Positions 1 to 8,155 of a DNA stretch of 27,489 bases are shown here, one piece after another; positions within the stretch are counted from its first letter, which is position 1; each line of letters begins with the position of its first letter. Origin of the DNA: a virus; IMG/VR virus record IMGVR_UViG_3300048033_000488, positions 1 to 27,489 of that record. The stretch is one strand, 5' to 3'. The notes below the pieces were generated by a model that saw only the letters and a list, made by a program, of their open reading frames with translations, was not told the origin of the DNA and made no database searches. The position numbers and the translations under genes were made by a program.

Positions 1-74
1 CGTATGCTATACAACTTACCATCCTTGTAAGCACTCGGTATCATTACTAATGATGCATCCTTATATAGACTCAT
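1..74 (-). CDS. Start of a structural protein, cut by the window edge
   Basis: The ATG at 74-72 overlaps the stop of the upstream gene (ATGA), and the frame stays open to the window edge. The visible N-terminus reads MSLYKDASLVMIPS, then YKDGKLYS. I recognise this kind of opening from Bacteroidetes phage structural proteins, usually large virion surface or tail-associated proteins. That is a memory of the family, not a search result. Only about 25 residues can be seen, so no domain can be assigned. Its place after portal, connector and the 102-residue gene fits a virion protein. Confidence 0.55.
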   Translation of the reverse strand, partial: MSLYKDASLVMIPSAYKDGKLYSI

Positions 75-379
75 ATCAATTCGTTTAATTCATTTATTGT
101 ACAGGTTCTCGCTTCTGTATCACCTCCTGCTAATTCTACCCTCGCATCATACAAGTCAAACAATTGTCTGCCCAAGTCCGCTTGTGGGAAGCGTCTCAAT
201 GACTTACTTACACATTCAAAGGCTTCCATTGTTGCTCCATCCTCTAATGCTCTGCTTTGGAATTGAGCAGGGTCAAGGATGTAGAACATAGCACTACCCC
301 ATCCGATTGTATTAGTGAAAGCATCTCCGCTACCCCACCAAGTTGAGCCATATATTGACCCGTATCCTTTCTCACCCAT
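71..379 (-). CDS. Small phage virion-associated protein, 102 aa
   Basis: Encodes 102 residues. The N-terminus is rich in Gly, Trp and Tyr (GYGSIYGSTWWGSG, then NTIGWGS), followed by a helical, charged C-terminal half. Short proteins opening with YG..YWG..NTIGWG motifs are common next to portal and connector genes in Bacteroidetes phages. Their exact role is not known to me. It lies just after the head-tail connector and overlaps the next gene by 4 nt. A neck or minor virion role is plausible from position only. Confidence 0.6.
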   Translation of the reverse strand: MGEKGYGSIYGSTWWGSGDAFTNTIGWGSAMFYILDPAQFQSRALEDGATMEAFECVSKSLRRFPQADLGRQLFDLYDARVELAGGDTEARTCTINELNELI

Positions 380-431
380 TTTTCTTATTCTTTTTCATGA
401 GGTACTTCTTTAACTTTTGGATGTTTTCCAT
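372..431 (-). CDS. Possible 19-residue Lys-rich peptide
   Basis: A short frame from the ATG at 431 encodes 19 residues, MENIQKLKKYLMKKNKKNG. It ends in ATGGGTGA, so its stop overlaps the start of the 102-residue gene at 379. The same overlap style joins real genes elsewhere in this window. It fills the gap after the connector gene. It may be a translated coupling peptide or only a leader; length alone cannot decide. Confidence 0.3.
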   Translation of the reverse strand: MENIQKLKKYLMKKNKKNG

Positions 432-454
432 CTTAGGCTTATAAGTCTGCTTTA

Positions 455-955
455 CTATAAAACCCATCCGTTAAAGTTTTGATTCTTGCTTGGGTACATA
501 TCATCATTACTACTGGTGTTGTACTCAGGGTACAAACTATTGTAGAATGCCATGTGGTCTACAAACCTTCTGGAATAATGCTCCGCAATATCACGCTCTT
601 TCTGCACAAGGTAATCTAAATCCTCCTTAGTAACGCTGGTGCCGTTCTCAGCACCCTTAGTATAAATGCCTCCATTTGCCACTTTAAAGTGTATGTAAGG
701 CAATATCTCTATCGCAGCATAGTGTACCACCATATCCTGAATATAACCAGTAAAAAGGCTAAGGTAATTACCAGAAAGACTAGCAGATTCAATATCTGCT
801 GATATCTTATTAAACAGCTTTGTTCCTAGTATATTTTGTATGTGTATGTCCTGTGCAATTTTAATAAATTGAACCATTTGGTCTCTATCAACATTGCCGT
901 TAATGCCTGTGCGCTTAATTACATCAGCAGGGCTAACGAATAATACTTGTGCCAT
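455..955 (-). CDS. Head-tail connector-like protein
   Basis: 166 residues, mostly helical. The pattern fits small head-tail connector (adaptor) proteins of Bacteroidetes phages, with an I.NILGTKLFNKI segment near 39-51, a hydrophobic helical stretch around 68-90, and an AEHYSRRF..HM helix near 123-134. Connectors of this type sit below the portal ring and form the DNA channel to the tail. The start overlaps the portal stop by one base (955), so the two are translationally coupled. The family call is from pattern and position; the fold cannot be verified here. Confidence 0.65.
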   Translation of the reverse strand: MAQVLFVSPADVIKRTGINGNVDRDQMVQFIKIAQDIHIQNILGTKLFNKISADIESASLSGNYLSLFTGYIQDMVVHYAAIEILPYIHFKVANGGIYTKGAENGTSVTKEDLDYLVQKERDIAEHYSRRFVDHMAFYNSLYPEYNTSSNDDMYPSKNQNFNGWVL

Positions 956-2727
956 TATATACCGCTTTGAATATCCTTACTGGAAGGAGGGTTAATAAAT
1001 CCTTTGTTCTTCATATTGCTAGGCGTAACAGCAACCTTAGGGTCGTTAGCCTCTGGTCTAAAACCTTTGCCCCTAGCCTTTGTAGTGCTAATGGTTTGTG
1101 CATTAGGTGAGGTAACATCTGGCTTAACACCACCCTTACTCATGTAGGTTCTGCGTATCCACTTATGCTTACATCTAGCACCACCCTTATAAAGCCATAT
1201 TGAGTAGGTATCGGCACCTGAAGGGCCGAAGCCTTGATTTACTGCTTGGTTATCCATACGGATAATATCCTCCTTGCGGTAAAGCTTACCTGCACCCATC
1301 ATTTTACTGCAAAACTCACGCTGTGGGTTATTGCTTCCTGAATACTTGTAACGCACTAAAAATTTAGTACCCTCTACATTCTCCCCATCCTGCTCACTCT
1401 TAGCATTAGGGCGTGCAGTGCCAGTTGAGGCAAAGCCCATCATTTTATCTAACGCTTCCTCCTGCTCATAATCAACATCACGCTCATCAACAAGCTCCCA
1501 CTCCTCAAGGTTCTCATCCTCGCCAAGTGCAATAAGGTCATCAGCAATACTATCATATCCCTCAGGCATTTCACTGGACATCTTAACCCCAGTTTCCTCC
1601 TCAATTACCTCAGCATCTGTAACCTCCTCTGTATCCGTAAATTCAATAGGGGTTAGTGTTTTGAAGTATAGGTTTAAGGATACATTGTTAAAGCCTAGTA
1701 TCTTATCAATTGCATCAATCACCTGCTCCTGCTTAGGGCGGATAACGCTATTATCAAACAAGGTAAATGCCGTTTTAATCTCATCAGCATTATTACCTAA
1801 CCCTGTTTGGTCTTTAACACCAAATAACATAGGGCTGGTAATGCGGTGGCCTACCAATACCTTTTGCTGGCTCTCACGGCTCAGGAATTCATATTGTGCT
1901 GATGCCTCGCTTAACTGGACTGGCTCAATGCTAGCTGCGCTGTCGCTGCTATCGTTGAAGGCCAATATAAACTTACCTGCACTGCTGCTGCCTGACCACT
2001 TTTGTTTTATCTGTGATTCAATAATATCACGCTCCTCCTCTGGTGGTACGCCATTATTAAAGTTCACAATCATAGAAGGCGCTAGGCCGTTCTTAATGTT
2101 GTTGATGTGGTAGTTAGCTATCTCACCCTCTAGCTCAGCATATGGCAAAGCACCTTGATAATCAACAGGGCTGTAATAATAGCTACCACTGCGATATGGT
2201 CTAAAGTAAAGTATCTCAACTTTATCTCCTTGAGCACCAAAGCCAAAGGCTGGGATGCGTTCAACACCTTTCTTACTGCGTACCTCACTCCAATCATAAG
2301 CATAATAATAAGCCTCTACCTCTCCCTCTGCGTTGCACTTCTCAGCACGCAAAGTCTCTACAGGCATATGGTATACCTCAACAATCTTGCTTTTATCCTT
2401 GTTATAAATAACTTGGAAAGCACCATTGCCCAGCATATAGTAATCGTTGATTACCTTCTTTAACTCGCTGTCCTTAATAAGCTTCTTAAGCTGTAAATAC
2501 CCCTGAGGGTTTTTAGCGCTATCTGTAGCATCAATGCCCTTGCCAAACACCATATCAATAACACCAGAAATAACAGCGTTATTGGTTGGGCTACCATTGT
2601 AACGGCTTATCAAATAATTAAAGTAATCATTGTCCTCACCATACTCTACCCAGCCTTTGCGAGCATTCTCACTTACTACTGGTGATGTGTAGCTTGACAG
2701 CTGCACAAACTTAAAATTATTCGCCAT
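955..2727 (-). CDS. Portal protein with an extra C-terminal domain
   Basis: 590 residues. The first roughly 370 look like a portal: MLGNGAFQVIYNK, then VEVYHMPVETLRAEK, LPYAELEGEIANYHINNIKNG and a VGHRITSPMLFG stretch, all typical of phage portal cores. The portal is the twelve-subunit ring through which TerL pumps DNA. After an acidic linker (about 370-445) comes a separate region at about 452-528, with LVRYKYSG, REFCSKMM, LYRKEDI, TYSIWLYKGG and C..KW, then a low-complexity Lys/Pro tail. I know similar segments in Bacteroidetes phage virion proteins, but not their function. It overlaps the 118-residue gene by 11 nt at its start. Confidence 0.8.
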   Translation of the reverse strand: MANNFKFVQLSSYTSPVVSENARKGWVEYGEDNDYFNYLISRYNGSPTNNAVISGVIDMVFGKGIDATDSAKNPQGYLQLKKLIKDSELKKVINDYYMLGNGAFQVIYNKDKSKIVEVYHMPVETLRAEKCNAEGEVEAYYYAYDWSEVRSKKGVERIPAFGFGAQGDKVEILYFRPYRSGSYYYSPVDYQGALPYAELEGEIANYHINNIKNGLAPSMIVNFNNGVPPEEERDIIESQIKQKWSGSSSAGKFILAFNDSSDSAASIEPVQLSEASAQYEFLSRESQQKVLVGHRITSPMLFGVKDQTGLGNNADEIKTAFTLFDNSVIRPKQEQVIDAIDKILGFNNVSLNLYFKTLTPIEFTDTEEVTDAEVIEEETGVKMSSEMPEGYDSIADDLIALGEDENLEEWELVDERDVDYEQEEALDKMMGFASTGTARPNAKSEQDGENVEGTKFLVRYKYSGSNNPQREFCSKMMGAGKLYRKEDIIRMDNQAVNQGFGPSGADTYSIWLYKGGARCKHKWIRRTYMSKGGVKPDVTSPNAQTISTTKARGKGFRPEANDPKVAVTPSNMKNKGFINPPSSKDIQSGI

Positions 2728-3073
2728 ATACTATAAATTCATTATCCATTGTGCGGTCTGTAGTAGTTAGCTTAGGTTGGTATGTGCCTACTACTGCACC
2801 TGCTGGCATAATATACATTTTATCCTGAGATAGTAACTTAACCTTACCTGCTTCCCAAAGCTTTACCACATAAAAGCTTTCAGCCGACAAGTTACTCACA
2901 TCATACGAGAAAGTCAATACCTTCCTGAAATCATCATAGGTTCCACTGACAGCCGCATCATACGCGGTCTTGCGCTCATCCTCCGATACAACTTGTAGTT
3001 CAAAAGACTCTGTAGTAAAGTCCCTTAAAAACATCTTAATAGTTGCCGTTGTATTTTCTTCTACAATTATCAT
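2717..3073 (-). CDS. Small beta-rich virion-region protein, 118 aa
   Basis: 118 residues with alternating beta-strand patterns (TIKMFLRDF, VLTFSYDVSN, SFYVVKLWE) and no membrane segment. It sits between the major tail protein and the portal and overlaps the portal start by 11 nt. I have seen similar small proteins beside portal genes of Bacteroidetes phages, but I do not recognise a function. A head decoration, neck or fibre-like role is possible. The start at 3073 follows the A/T-rich leader GGGTTTTATAATTATATG. That leader type also precedes 16922 and, with variation, 12392. Confidence 0.55.
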   Translation of the reverse strand: MIIVEENTTATIKMFLRDFTTESFELQVVSEDERKTAYDAAVSGTYDDFRKVLTFSYDVSNLSAESFYVVKLWEAGKVKLLSQDKMYIMPAGAVVGTYQPKLTTTDRTMDNEFIVYGE

Positions 3074-3128
3074 ATAATTATAAAACCCATTTCAATAACA
3101 ATGGTTATATTTGCACTTCATTGCTCTC

Positions 3129-3145
3129 GCAGGTGAAACTCCTGC
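3129..3145. other. Short perfect hairpin in the gap before the 118-aa gene
   Basis: GCAGG and CCTGC form a 5-bp stem around a 7-nt loop. On the minus strand it lies between the U-run of the terminator at 3146-3181 and an AGAGCAATG leader that opens a 9-codon frame (3121-3092). It could be a processing or mRNA 5'-end structure. No regulator is evident. Confidence 0.3.
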
Positions 3146-3181
3146 AAAAAAGAAAAGCCCTTCCAGTTATGGAGGGGCTTT
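3146..3181 (-). terminator. Rho-independent terminator after the major tail gene
   Basis: On the minus strand the transcript forms a stem from AAGCCCC.TCC and GGA.GGGCTT around a short ATAACT loop, followed by CTTTTCTTTTTT. It lies 25 nt past the stop of the major tail protein gene. The + strand has a weaker T-run (TTTCTTAATT), so the minus direction is favoured. Confidence 0.75.
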
Positions 3182-3205
3182 CTTAATTAAGGGCTAAACT
3201 ATTGT

Positions 3206-3730
3206 TTAGATATCGCTGATATTACTAGCATCTGCAGTAATCGTAGCATCAACAAAGTTTGCTGGTATTTTCTCCTGAGCAGTAAAGGTTAGGGTGTAAC
3301 CTGAAAGGTCTCCCATAGCCGCTCCAGTAACGATAGTACCACCTGTTACCTCTGAGCCGTACTCTAGGCCCATCATAAACTTATTTCCGTTGTTATCCTC
3401 TACCACTACATGTGGGCGAGCATAAGCAAGCAACTTCACCTCTTGGTGTGTTTGCTTAGACATTTTCTTGAAAGTCAAGTTAAGTGTCTGCTCAACGAAT
3501 GTTGTTCCATTCTCACGACTGCTGTTAATTGCCTGCTCAAAGCTAGAGTTTCCTTTTACTTCAAACTTGAACCAACTAGGCGTTCCGCCAATGGTATCAA
3601 TCACATCCGTATCTGTTCCATCGTAGGTGATAGCACCTAGCGAGTCAAAGTCTGCAAAGTATACAGCGGTGATACCACCAACTACATCCTTACAGGGTTC
3701 TGTTCTTCCTTTTGTTAAAGCACAAGCCAT
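3206..3730 (-). CDS. Major tail (tube) protein
   Basis: 174 residues. It opens with MACALTKGRTEPCKDVVGG and ITAVYFADF, a start I recognise from major tail proteins of Bacteroidetes siphophages. It continues as a beta-rich protein with FVEQTLNLTFKKM, then AYARPHVVVEDNNGN and YTLTFTAQEKIPA. That suits a tail-tube subunit, which polymerises around the tape measure. The gene stands alone between two terminators (3744-3778 before, 3146-3181 after), as expected for a highly expressed structural gene. The family call rests on memory of the pattern. Confidence 0.8.
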   Translation of the reverse strand: MACALTKGRTEPCKDVVGGITAVYFADFDSLGAITYDGTDTDVIDTIGGTPSWFKFEVKGNSSFEQAINSSRENGTTFVEQTLNLTFKKMSKQTHQEVKLLAYARPHVVVEDNNGNKFMMGLEYGSEVTGGTIVTGAAMGDLSGYTLTFTAQEKIPANFVDATITADASNISDI

Positions 3731-3743
3731 ATTCTATAAGTAT

Positions 3744-3778
3744 AAAAAAAGGGCAGACAAGCACTAGCCTACCTGCCC
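3744..3778 (-). terminator. Rho-independent terminator after the major capsid gene
   Basis: On the minus strand GGGCAG and CTGCCC pair, with an inner AGGC/GCTT stem, followed directly by seven U. It separates the capsid gene from the major tail gene. The + strand also has a short CTTTT after the stem, so partial two-way action is possible. Confidence 0.8.
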
Positions 3779-3801
3779 CTTTAAGTTAATCAATCTACTT
3801 C

Positions 3802-4728
3802 TTATGCGTAGTAAACGATGTCAGCACCGATACCAATCTGCACACCTGCAGTGTAGCGCATAACTACACGAACATTCTTGCTTCCATCAAGGTCAGCCAT
3901 GTCCAAAATCTTGACTTCATTAGAGTCAGCTAACAAACCTGTACCAAAGAACAAGTTAGATTTTTGAGCAGCTACCATAGTGTTGTCAGCCATACCTGAA
4001 GCAACAAAGATTTTAACGCCATCAAACGCTAGGTCTTGGTTGTTGAACCAAGTAGTACCCTCGTTACGAACACCATTAGCACCTAGACCTGAAGCACCAA
4101 ATCCACCAAGAGCACGAACATAAGCACGAGCAACATTGCTTGCAACATAGATGTATAAGTCCTCTTTTCCGTATACTGAAGTTGGGATAGCATCAACTAC
4201 TTTACCCATCTCAGTGATAACATTAGCAGCAGTAACAGAAGTACCTGTAACATCTACTACATCGCCATCAGCAGCCAATAAAGCACCAAAGCCATTGAAC
4301 TCACCTGCGTTAGCAGTAGCACCTGTCCAGATAGTTTGCTCAGTTTTCTGTGCAACCTTAGCAGCAACATGACCAATCAAGAAATCAGCAAAGTTACTTG
4401 GTAACTCATCAAATGCAGAGTAGCCCATTGAGATTGCTTCCCAGTCGCTTGCAAAGTCAGACTTACACAATTCAAGGTTCACTTGAAATTCCTCAGGCTG
4501 AAGAATTTTCTCAGCCAATGTGATTGTTGAAGTATCAGAGAAATCACAAGTTGCATCCTTTACGATAGCATCTGTGCTCAAGGTTTTCATGACCTCTTTG
4601 AACTTAACATTAGGTTTGATAGTAATACCGCCACCCTCAATAGTGTCGGCACTCAATAATGCAGCAGAAATATATTTCCCTGCAAATTCACCAGCATATG
4701 TGGTAGTAATTGAAGTGGTTGTAGCCAT
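3802..4728 (-). CDS. Major capsid protein
   Basis: 308 residues, rich in Ala, Thr and Val, with few Cys. It looks like the HK97-fold capsid proteins of Bacteroidetes phages: a scaffold gene lies just upstream, IKPNVKFKEVMKTLST and LQPEEFQVNLELCKSDF come near the start, FLIGHVAAKVAQKTEQTIWTG in the middle, and VRVVMRYTAGVQIGIGADIVYY at the C-terminus. It forms the icosahedral head shell. It follows the scaffold gene by 19 nt and is followed by a strong terminator. There is no cleavable N-terminal delta domain in this chain; scaffolding appears to be the separate gene at 4748-5365. Confidence 0.85.
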   Translation of the reverse strand: MATTTSITTTYAGEFAGKYISAALLSADTIEGGGITIKPNVKFKEVMKTLSTDAIVKDATCDFSDTSTITLAEKILQPEEFQVNLELCKSDFASDWEAISMGYSAFDELPSNFADFLIGHVAAKVAQKTEQTIWTGATANAGEFNGFGALLAADGDVVDVTGTSVTAANVITEMGKVVDAIPTSVYGKEDLYIYVASNVARAYVRALGGFGASGLGANGVRNEGTTWFNNQDLAFDGVKIFVASGMADNTMVAAQKSNLFFGTGLLADSNEVKILDMADLDGSKNVRVVMRYTAGVQIGIGADIVYYA

Positions 4729-4747
4729 TTTTTCTTCTTTATTTAAA

Positions 4748-5365
4748 TTAGGATAATTTACTCATTACACGAGCCAAAGCATCTTGTCTACCCTTATTGG
4801 CAAACTTGTGCATCTCTGGCTTTTTCTCAACTGGAGCAGCAGCAACTTTCTTAGCAGCAGGTACCTCATCAGCACTCATCTCTACTTGCTCCTCAACTAC
4901 TTCTTCAGTAGCTTCCTCAGCGTTCATTTCAACTGGCTCCTCAGTAGCCATTTCCTCCTGTGGCATCATGCCTGCTATCATACCTTTAAGTTCATCAATA
5001 GCAGCACCGAATTCCTCTTTAGTTACATAAGCCATTTCTTCCTCAGCTTGCTCAACTTCTACCTCTTCCTCTGCAGCAGCTTCACGCACCTCAGCAATAA
5101 CGCCTTCCTCCTCAATAACCATAACACGGCCATCCTCAAGGTTATGCTCGCCTACAGGCGCAGCAACACGCTCCTCATCTTCCCCTACTAGGAAAACATT
5201 TTCACCAGCAACAAACTCCTCAGCCTCCAGTAAAGTACCATCAGCTAGGCGCATTGAAGCCATCTCAACTTTAACATCCTCTTGTACTTCCTGAACTTCA
5301 GGAGCGGCATCTTGACTAGGAGTCAAAGCCATTTCAATTTTCTTGAACACTTCTTGTAAATTCAT
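4748..5365 (-). CDS. Capsid scaffold-like acidic protein
   Basis: 205 residues, strongly acidic, with long Glu/Ala/Val repeats and few aromatics, so it is probably extended or coiled. A recognisable segment near 40-90 has LADGTLLEAEEF, AGENVFLVGEDE and DGRVMVIEEEGVI. I associate it with scaffold or capsid-assembly proteins placed between protease and capsid genes in Bacteroidetes phages. The C-terminus is basic (KFANKGRQDALARVMSKL), a common layout for a scaffold that binds capsid subunits. It is probably a substrate of the upstream protease. Confidence 0.7.
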   Translation of the reverse strand: MNLQEVFKKIEMALTPSQDAAPEVQEVQEDVKVEMASMRLADGTLLEAEEFVAGENVFLVGEDEERVAAPVGEHNLEDGRVMVIEEEGVIAEVREAAAEEEVEVEQAEEEMAYVTKEEFGAAIDELKGMIAGMMPQEEMATEEPVEMNAEEATEEVVEEQVEMSADEVPAAKKVAAAPVEKKPEMHKFANKGRQDALARVMSKLS

Positions 5366-5418
5366 TTGTTTTGAACTTTTCTAATTAAACAACTATTTAT
5401 AAACAATTTGGGTCATTT

Positions 5419-6381
5419 TCACAATTCCCCTAACTCTTTCAATTTACTTGCTGCCCAGCGTTTACCGCTTAGGCCGCCCCACAACATATAGCTTATGTAC
5501 CCACAGCTTTCCTTATCCCCATCATCATAATACTCCTGCGCTCTGCTCAGGTAACTATGCATCCTTTTTATGGTAGCTAACGATAGTGGCTCTTTCTGTG
5601 CTAACTGCTGTGCTCTAACTTTACCCACTTGAGTAGCGCACTTGTTGCCTTGCTTCTCGTTGAGGGCAATTCCCTTCTTTGCATTGTTAGAAACTGAATC
5701 AGGGTAATCTCTGTATGACTCAAGTTCAAGTTTCTTTCCTGAAGCATACCTTTTGTCTTGTTTAATACTGGCTTTGGTTATTCCCAATAAATAAAGCGCC
5801 ATGAGGTGTTCGCCTTCTTCTCTTTCAATTGCTGATAGTTCTGTGTTGATGCTTGAGGCATCAATTGACTCTCGCTGCATAAACCATCCTTCAATGCTGA
5901 ACCCTTTGACTCTACCTTCTTTGACATACTCCTCCCAAACATCATCGTTGTTAACCTTCATACTGACCATCCAAGTGCCTACAGGATATTCTAGGCCATA
6001 GGCCGCAGACTTATCCTTTTGGCTGTCCTCAACAATCCAGCTTTCAACTAATGTAAGCCCTGTAAGCTTTGCCTGATGCTCTAGTGTTGCGTTACCTTGT
6101 TTGCCATTGGTTAGGTACAACTCAGCTGCACGCTGGATAGTTTCTTTGGTAAAGAACACATAGTATTCCTCCTCACCATCTCTGCGGTATATAGGCTTTT
6201 CTGGAATCATAGCAGCGCCCATTAAAATCCGCTTCTCATTATCCACCTCCTTAAACTCAAACTTATAATCCTTGCTTAAAGTGATAAAGTCCTCCTCTAT
6301 TGCAGGGTGCTCAACAATGCTTATAGCATCTACACCATGCAGCATCTTTTCCTCATCTAATACTAACTCAAAAAACTTCAT
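5419..6381 (-). CDS. Prohead protease (XkdF-like) with C-terminal extension
   Basis: 320 residues. Residues about 1-170 match the XkdF-type phage protease pattern: GVDAISIVEHPAIEEDF, then GNATLEHQ (His102), LVESWIVED (113-119), PVGTWMVSMKV and VKGFSIEGWF (159-167). Such proteases cleave scaffold and capsid parts during head maturation. The gene stands directly before scaffold and capsid. From about 224 a separate region follows, with Asn-Asn-Ala, CATQVGKVRAQQL, IKRMHSYLSR and CGYISYMLWGG. I have seen it attached to phage structural proteins but know no function. It starts 2 nt after the tape measure stop. Confidence 0.75.
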   Translation of the reverse strand: MKFFELVLDEEKMLHGVDAISIVEHPAIEEDFITLSKDYKFEFKEVDNEKRILMGAAMIPEKPIYRRDGEEEYYVFFTKETIQRAAELYLTNGKQGNATLEHQAKLTGLTLVESWIVEDSQKDKSAAYGLEYPVGTWMVSMKVNNDDVWEEYVKEGRVKGFSIEGWFMQRESIDASSINTELSAIEREEGEHLMALYLLGITKASIKQDKRYASGKKLELESYRDYPDSVSNNAKKGIALNEKQGNKCATQVGKVRAQQLAQKEPLSLATIKRMHSYLSRAQEYYDDGDKESCGYISYMLWGGLSGKRWAASKLKELGEL

Positions 6382-6383
6382 AT

Positions 6384-8033
6384 CTATCCTATTGTAGCTG
6401 TTTCTTTAATCTTTCTGTCCATTTGCCCTGCAGTCTGTACATCTTGGCTTACTACATAAGCCCTTACAGGTGTCTTAGCTAGGCTGCTTGCTATTTGATT
6501 ACCCAAGTTAGGGCCATTGCTGTCAAATGTAGCACGAGGGGTAGTTGGTGTTGGTAGGCTTACAGAAGGCGCTCCGCTTGAACGGCCCACACTCCTACCG
6601 CCTATATTAACACCGCCACTGGAAGTATTGGGAACCTCTGTAGCGTATATGGCACGCACACTAGCTAAACCTGTTGCTATAACACCTGCTGCTGCAATTG
6701 GCCCTGCTATACCACCTTGTGCTAGGGCTTTTGTAGCACCTGTGTAGGTGTTTATAATTGCCTCTGCTGCGCTAAGGGCTTTACCTGCCTGTGTTTGTTC
6801 ACCTGCTAGCTTACCCAATGAGCCTAATGTACCTGCAACTGCTGAGGCAGTAGCTAACTGGACTGCTAGCTTTGCATCCTCCTTATCTTTAGTGGCCTTA
6901 ACCTCTGCATCATTGTACTTATTGTTGACCTTAGCTATCTCCTCATTTTTAAGGCGTGTTAACTCCACCTCATCAAAACCATATTGCTCGGCATTAGCTA
7001 TAAGCTGGCTGTACTTATCCTCAACAGCATTTAACTCGTTTACCTGAGCAGTATTCTGCTCCTCCAGTATTTTATCATACTGGGCAGATATTGTTTCTTG
7101 GTATTTAGCAGCTTCCTGAAGCAGTATCTCATCACGCTTGGCTATCTCAGCATTAAGCTTTTTTTGTGCCTCTGCATTTAACTCTGTAGCCTCCGTGTTA
7201 TCTCCTGTGCCCTCTGTAAATGCATTTAACCTAGTCTGTAAACTACGCAGCCTTCTGTTACGCTCACCCTCAAGGCGTATAACCTCTGCTTCTGCCTCTG
7301 CTTGGTCTCTAATGTCATCCCTTGAGGATTCACCAAGTGCTACACGCTCCCTAATTATCCTTGCACGCTCCTTAGCAATAGATATCTCATCATCTGCAAT
7401 TTCATTCTGTAGCCTTGCTGCCTCACGCAATGCATCAGCACGCTGTTCATTAGTTTTATTCTCATCCTCCGCTACTAAGCGCAATTCCTCAATGCTTGCT
7501 CTACGCTTTGCATTTACCTTAATAAGTTCAATTTGTCTATCCTCTAAAGCCTGCTGTGCTTTCTCTAAATCAATTGCTGCCTGAGCCTCGTTTTTCATCT
7601 CATCAACAATACCACTAAAGCTACCCTTGAGAATATCTAGGCCCTCACTAAAATCACCGCTAAGTATCTTAAACAAGCCCTCGCCAAAGGTTGATATTCT
7701 ATCTACAAGTACATCTACTACTGCACCAATGCCCTTAAAGGCTTGGCTAAGTTTATCGGCACCCCTTTGGGTTTTTGTAAAGTAAGATGTAAGCGCTGTG
7801 ATAGCTATAAGGAGCAGGCCTATACCAGTTGCTGCTACAGCAACCTTTAAAGACTTCATTGCTTTTATACCCTGCTTGATACCTTTGACACCATTCCTAA
7901 AGCCAGAAACCATGCCGCCAGTCATCTTATCTATGCGGCCTGCAACACCATCAATAGAGCCTTCAAGATTGTCTACATTCTTTTCAGCATCTTTGGTGTT
8001 TACATTAATCTTTATTTTCTTTTCAACTGCCAT
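6384..8033 (-). CDS. Tail tape measure protein
   Basis: 549 residues. It opens with basic IKINVNTKDAEKNVDNLE, the usual start of Bacteroidetes phage tape measures. A membrane-like segment lies at about 64-85, then a long charged alpha-helical coiled region from about 150 to 400, then an Ala/Gly-rich hydrophobic stretch from about 405 to 470. Tape measures set tail length and can enter the host envelope during DNA delivery. At 549 residues it predicts a fairly short tail by the usual one residue per about 1.5 angstrom rule. It overlaps the 47-residue gene at its start by 22 nt. Confidence 0.8.
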   Translation of the reverse strand: MAVEKKIKINVNTKDAEKNVDNLEGSIDGVAGRIDKMTGGMVSGFRNGVKGIKQGIKAMKSLKVAVAATGIGLLLIAITALTSYFTKTQRGADKLSQAFKGIGAVVDVLVDRISTFGEGLFKILSGDFSEGLDILKGSFSGIVDEMKNEAQAAIDLEKAQQALEDRQIELIKVNAKRRASIEELRLVAEDENKTNEQRADALREAARLQNEIADDEISIAKERARIIRERVALGESSRDDIRDQAEAEAEVIRLEGERNRRLRSLQTRLNAFTEGTGDNTEATELNAEAQKKLNAEIAKRDEILLQEAAKYQETISAQYDKILEEQNTAQVNELNAVEDKYSQLIANAEQYGFDEVELTRLKNEEIAKVNNKYNDAEVKATKDKEDAKLAVQLATASAVAGTLGSLGKLAGEQTQAGKALSAAEAIINTYTGATKALAQGGIAGPIAAAGVIATGLASVRAIYATEVPNTSSGGVNIGGRSVGRSSGAPSVSLPTPTTPRATFDSNGPNLGNQIASSLAKTPVRAYVVSQDVQTAGQMDRKIKETATIG

Positions 8034-8155
8034 AGTATCTGTCGCTTTGCTTCCTTCCAGTTGGTAATTATTTTATACTCGCCCTGTGCTACTCTTACCT
8101 CTGGTGAGTTTCCCTCTGCCTTAGGCAGTGTGTTAATTATAAAACCCAAGTCCAT
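8012..8155 (-). CDS. Small 47-aa protein between tail genes
   Basis: 47 residues, starting MDLGFIINTLPKAEG and ending in a basic stretch (WKEAKRQ, then WQLKRK). The start overlaps the stop of the 663-residue tail gene (TAATG at 8155). The end overlaps the tape measure start by 22 nt, so translation would be coupled on both sides. I do not recognise it. Tight packing in a conserved tail cluster supports a real gene, perhaps a minor tail factor. Confidence 0.6.
   Translation of the reverse strand: MDLGFIINTLPKAEGNSPEVRVAQGEYKIITNWKEAKRQILWQLKRK

Noticed and set aside
4784-5191. Long + strand frames opposite structural genes, such as here and at 1661-2113 and 7138-7584
   Set aside because: They mirror the codon bias of the minus-strand genes, have low-complexity Ser/Leu/Phe-rich products and lie wholly within real genes.
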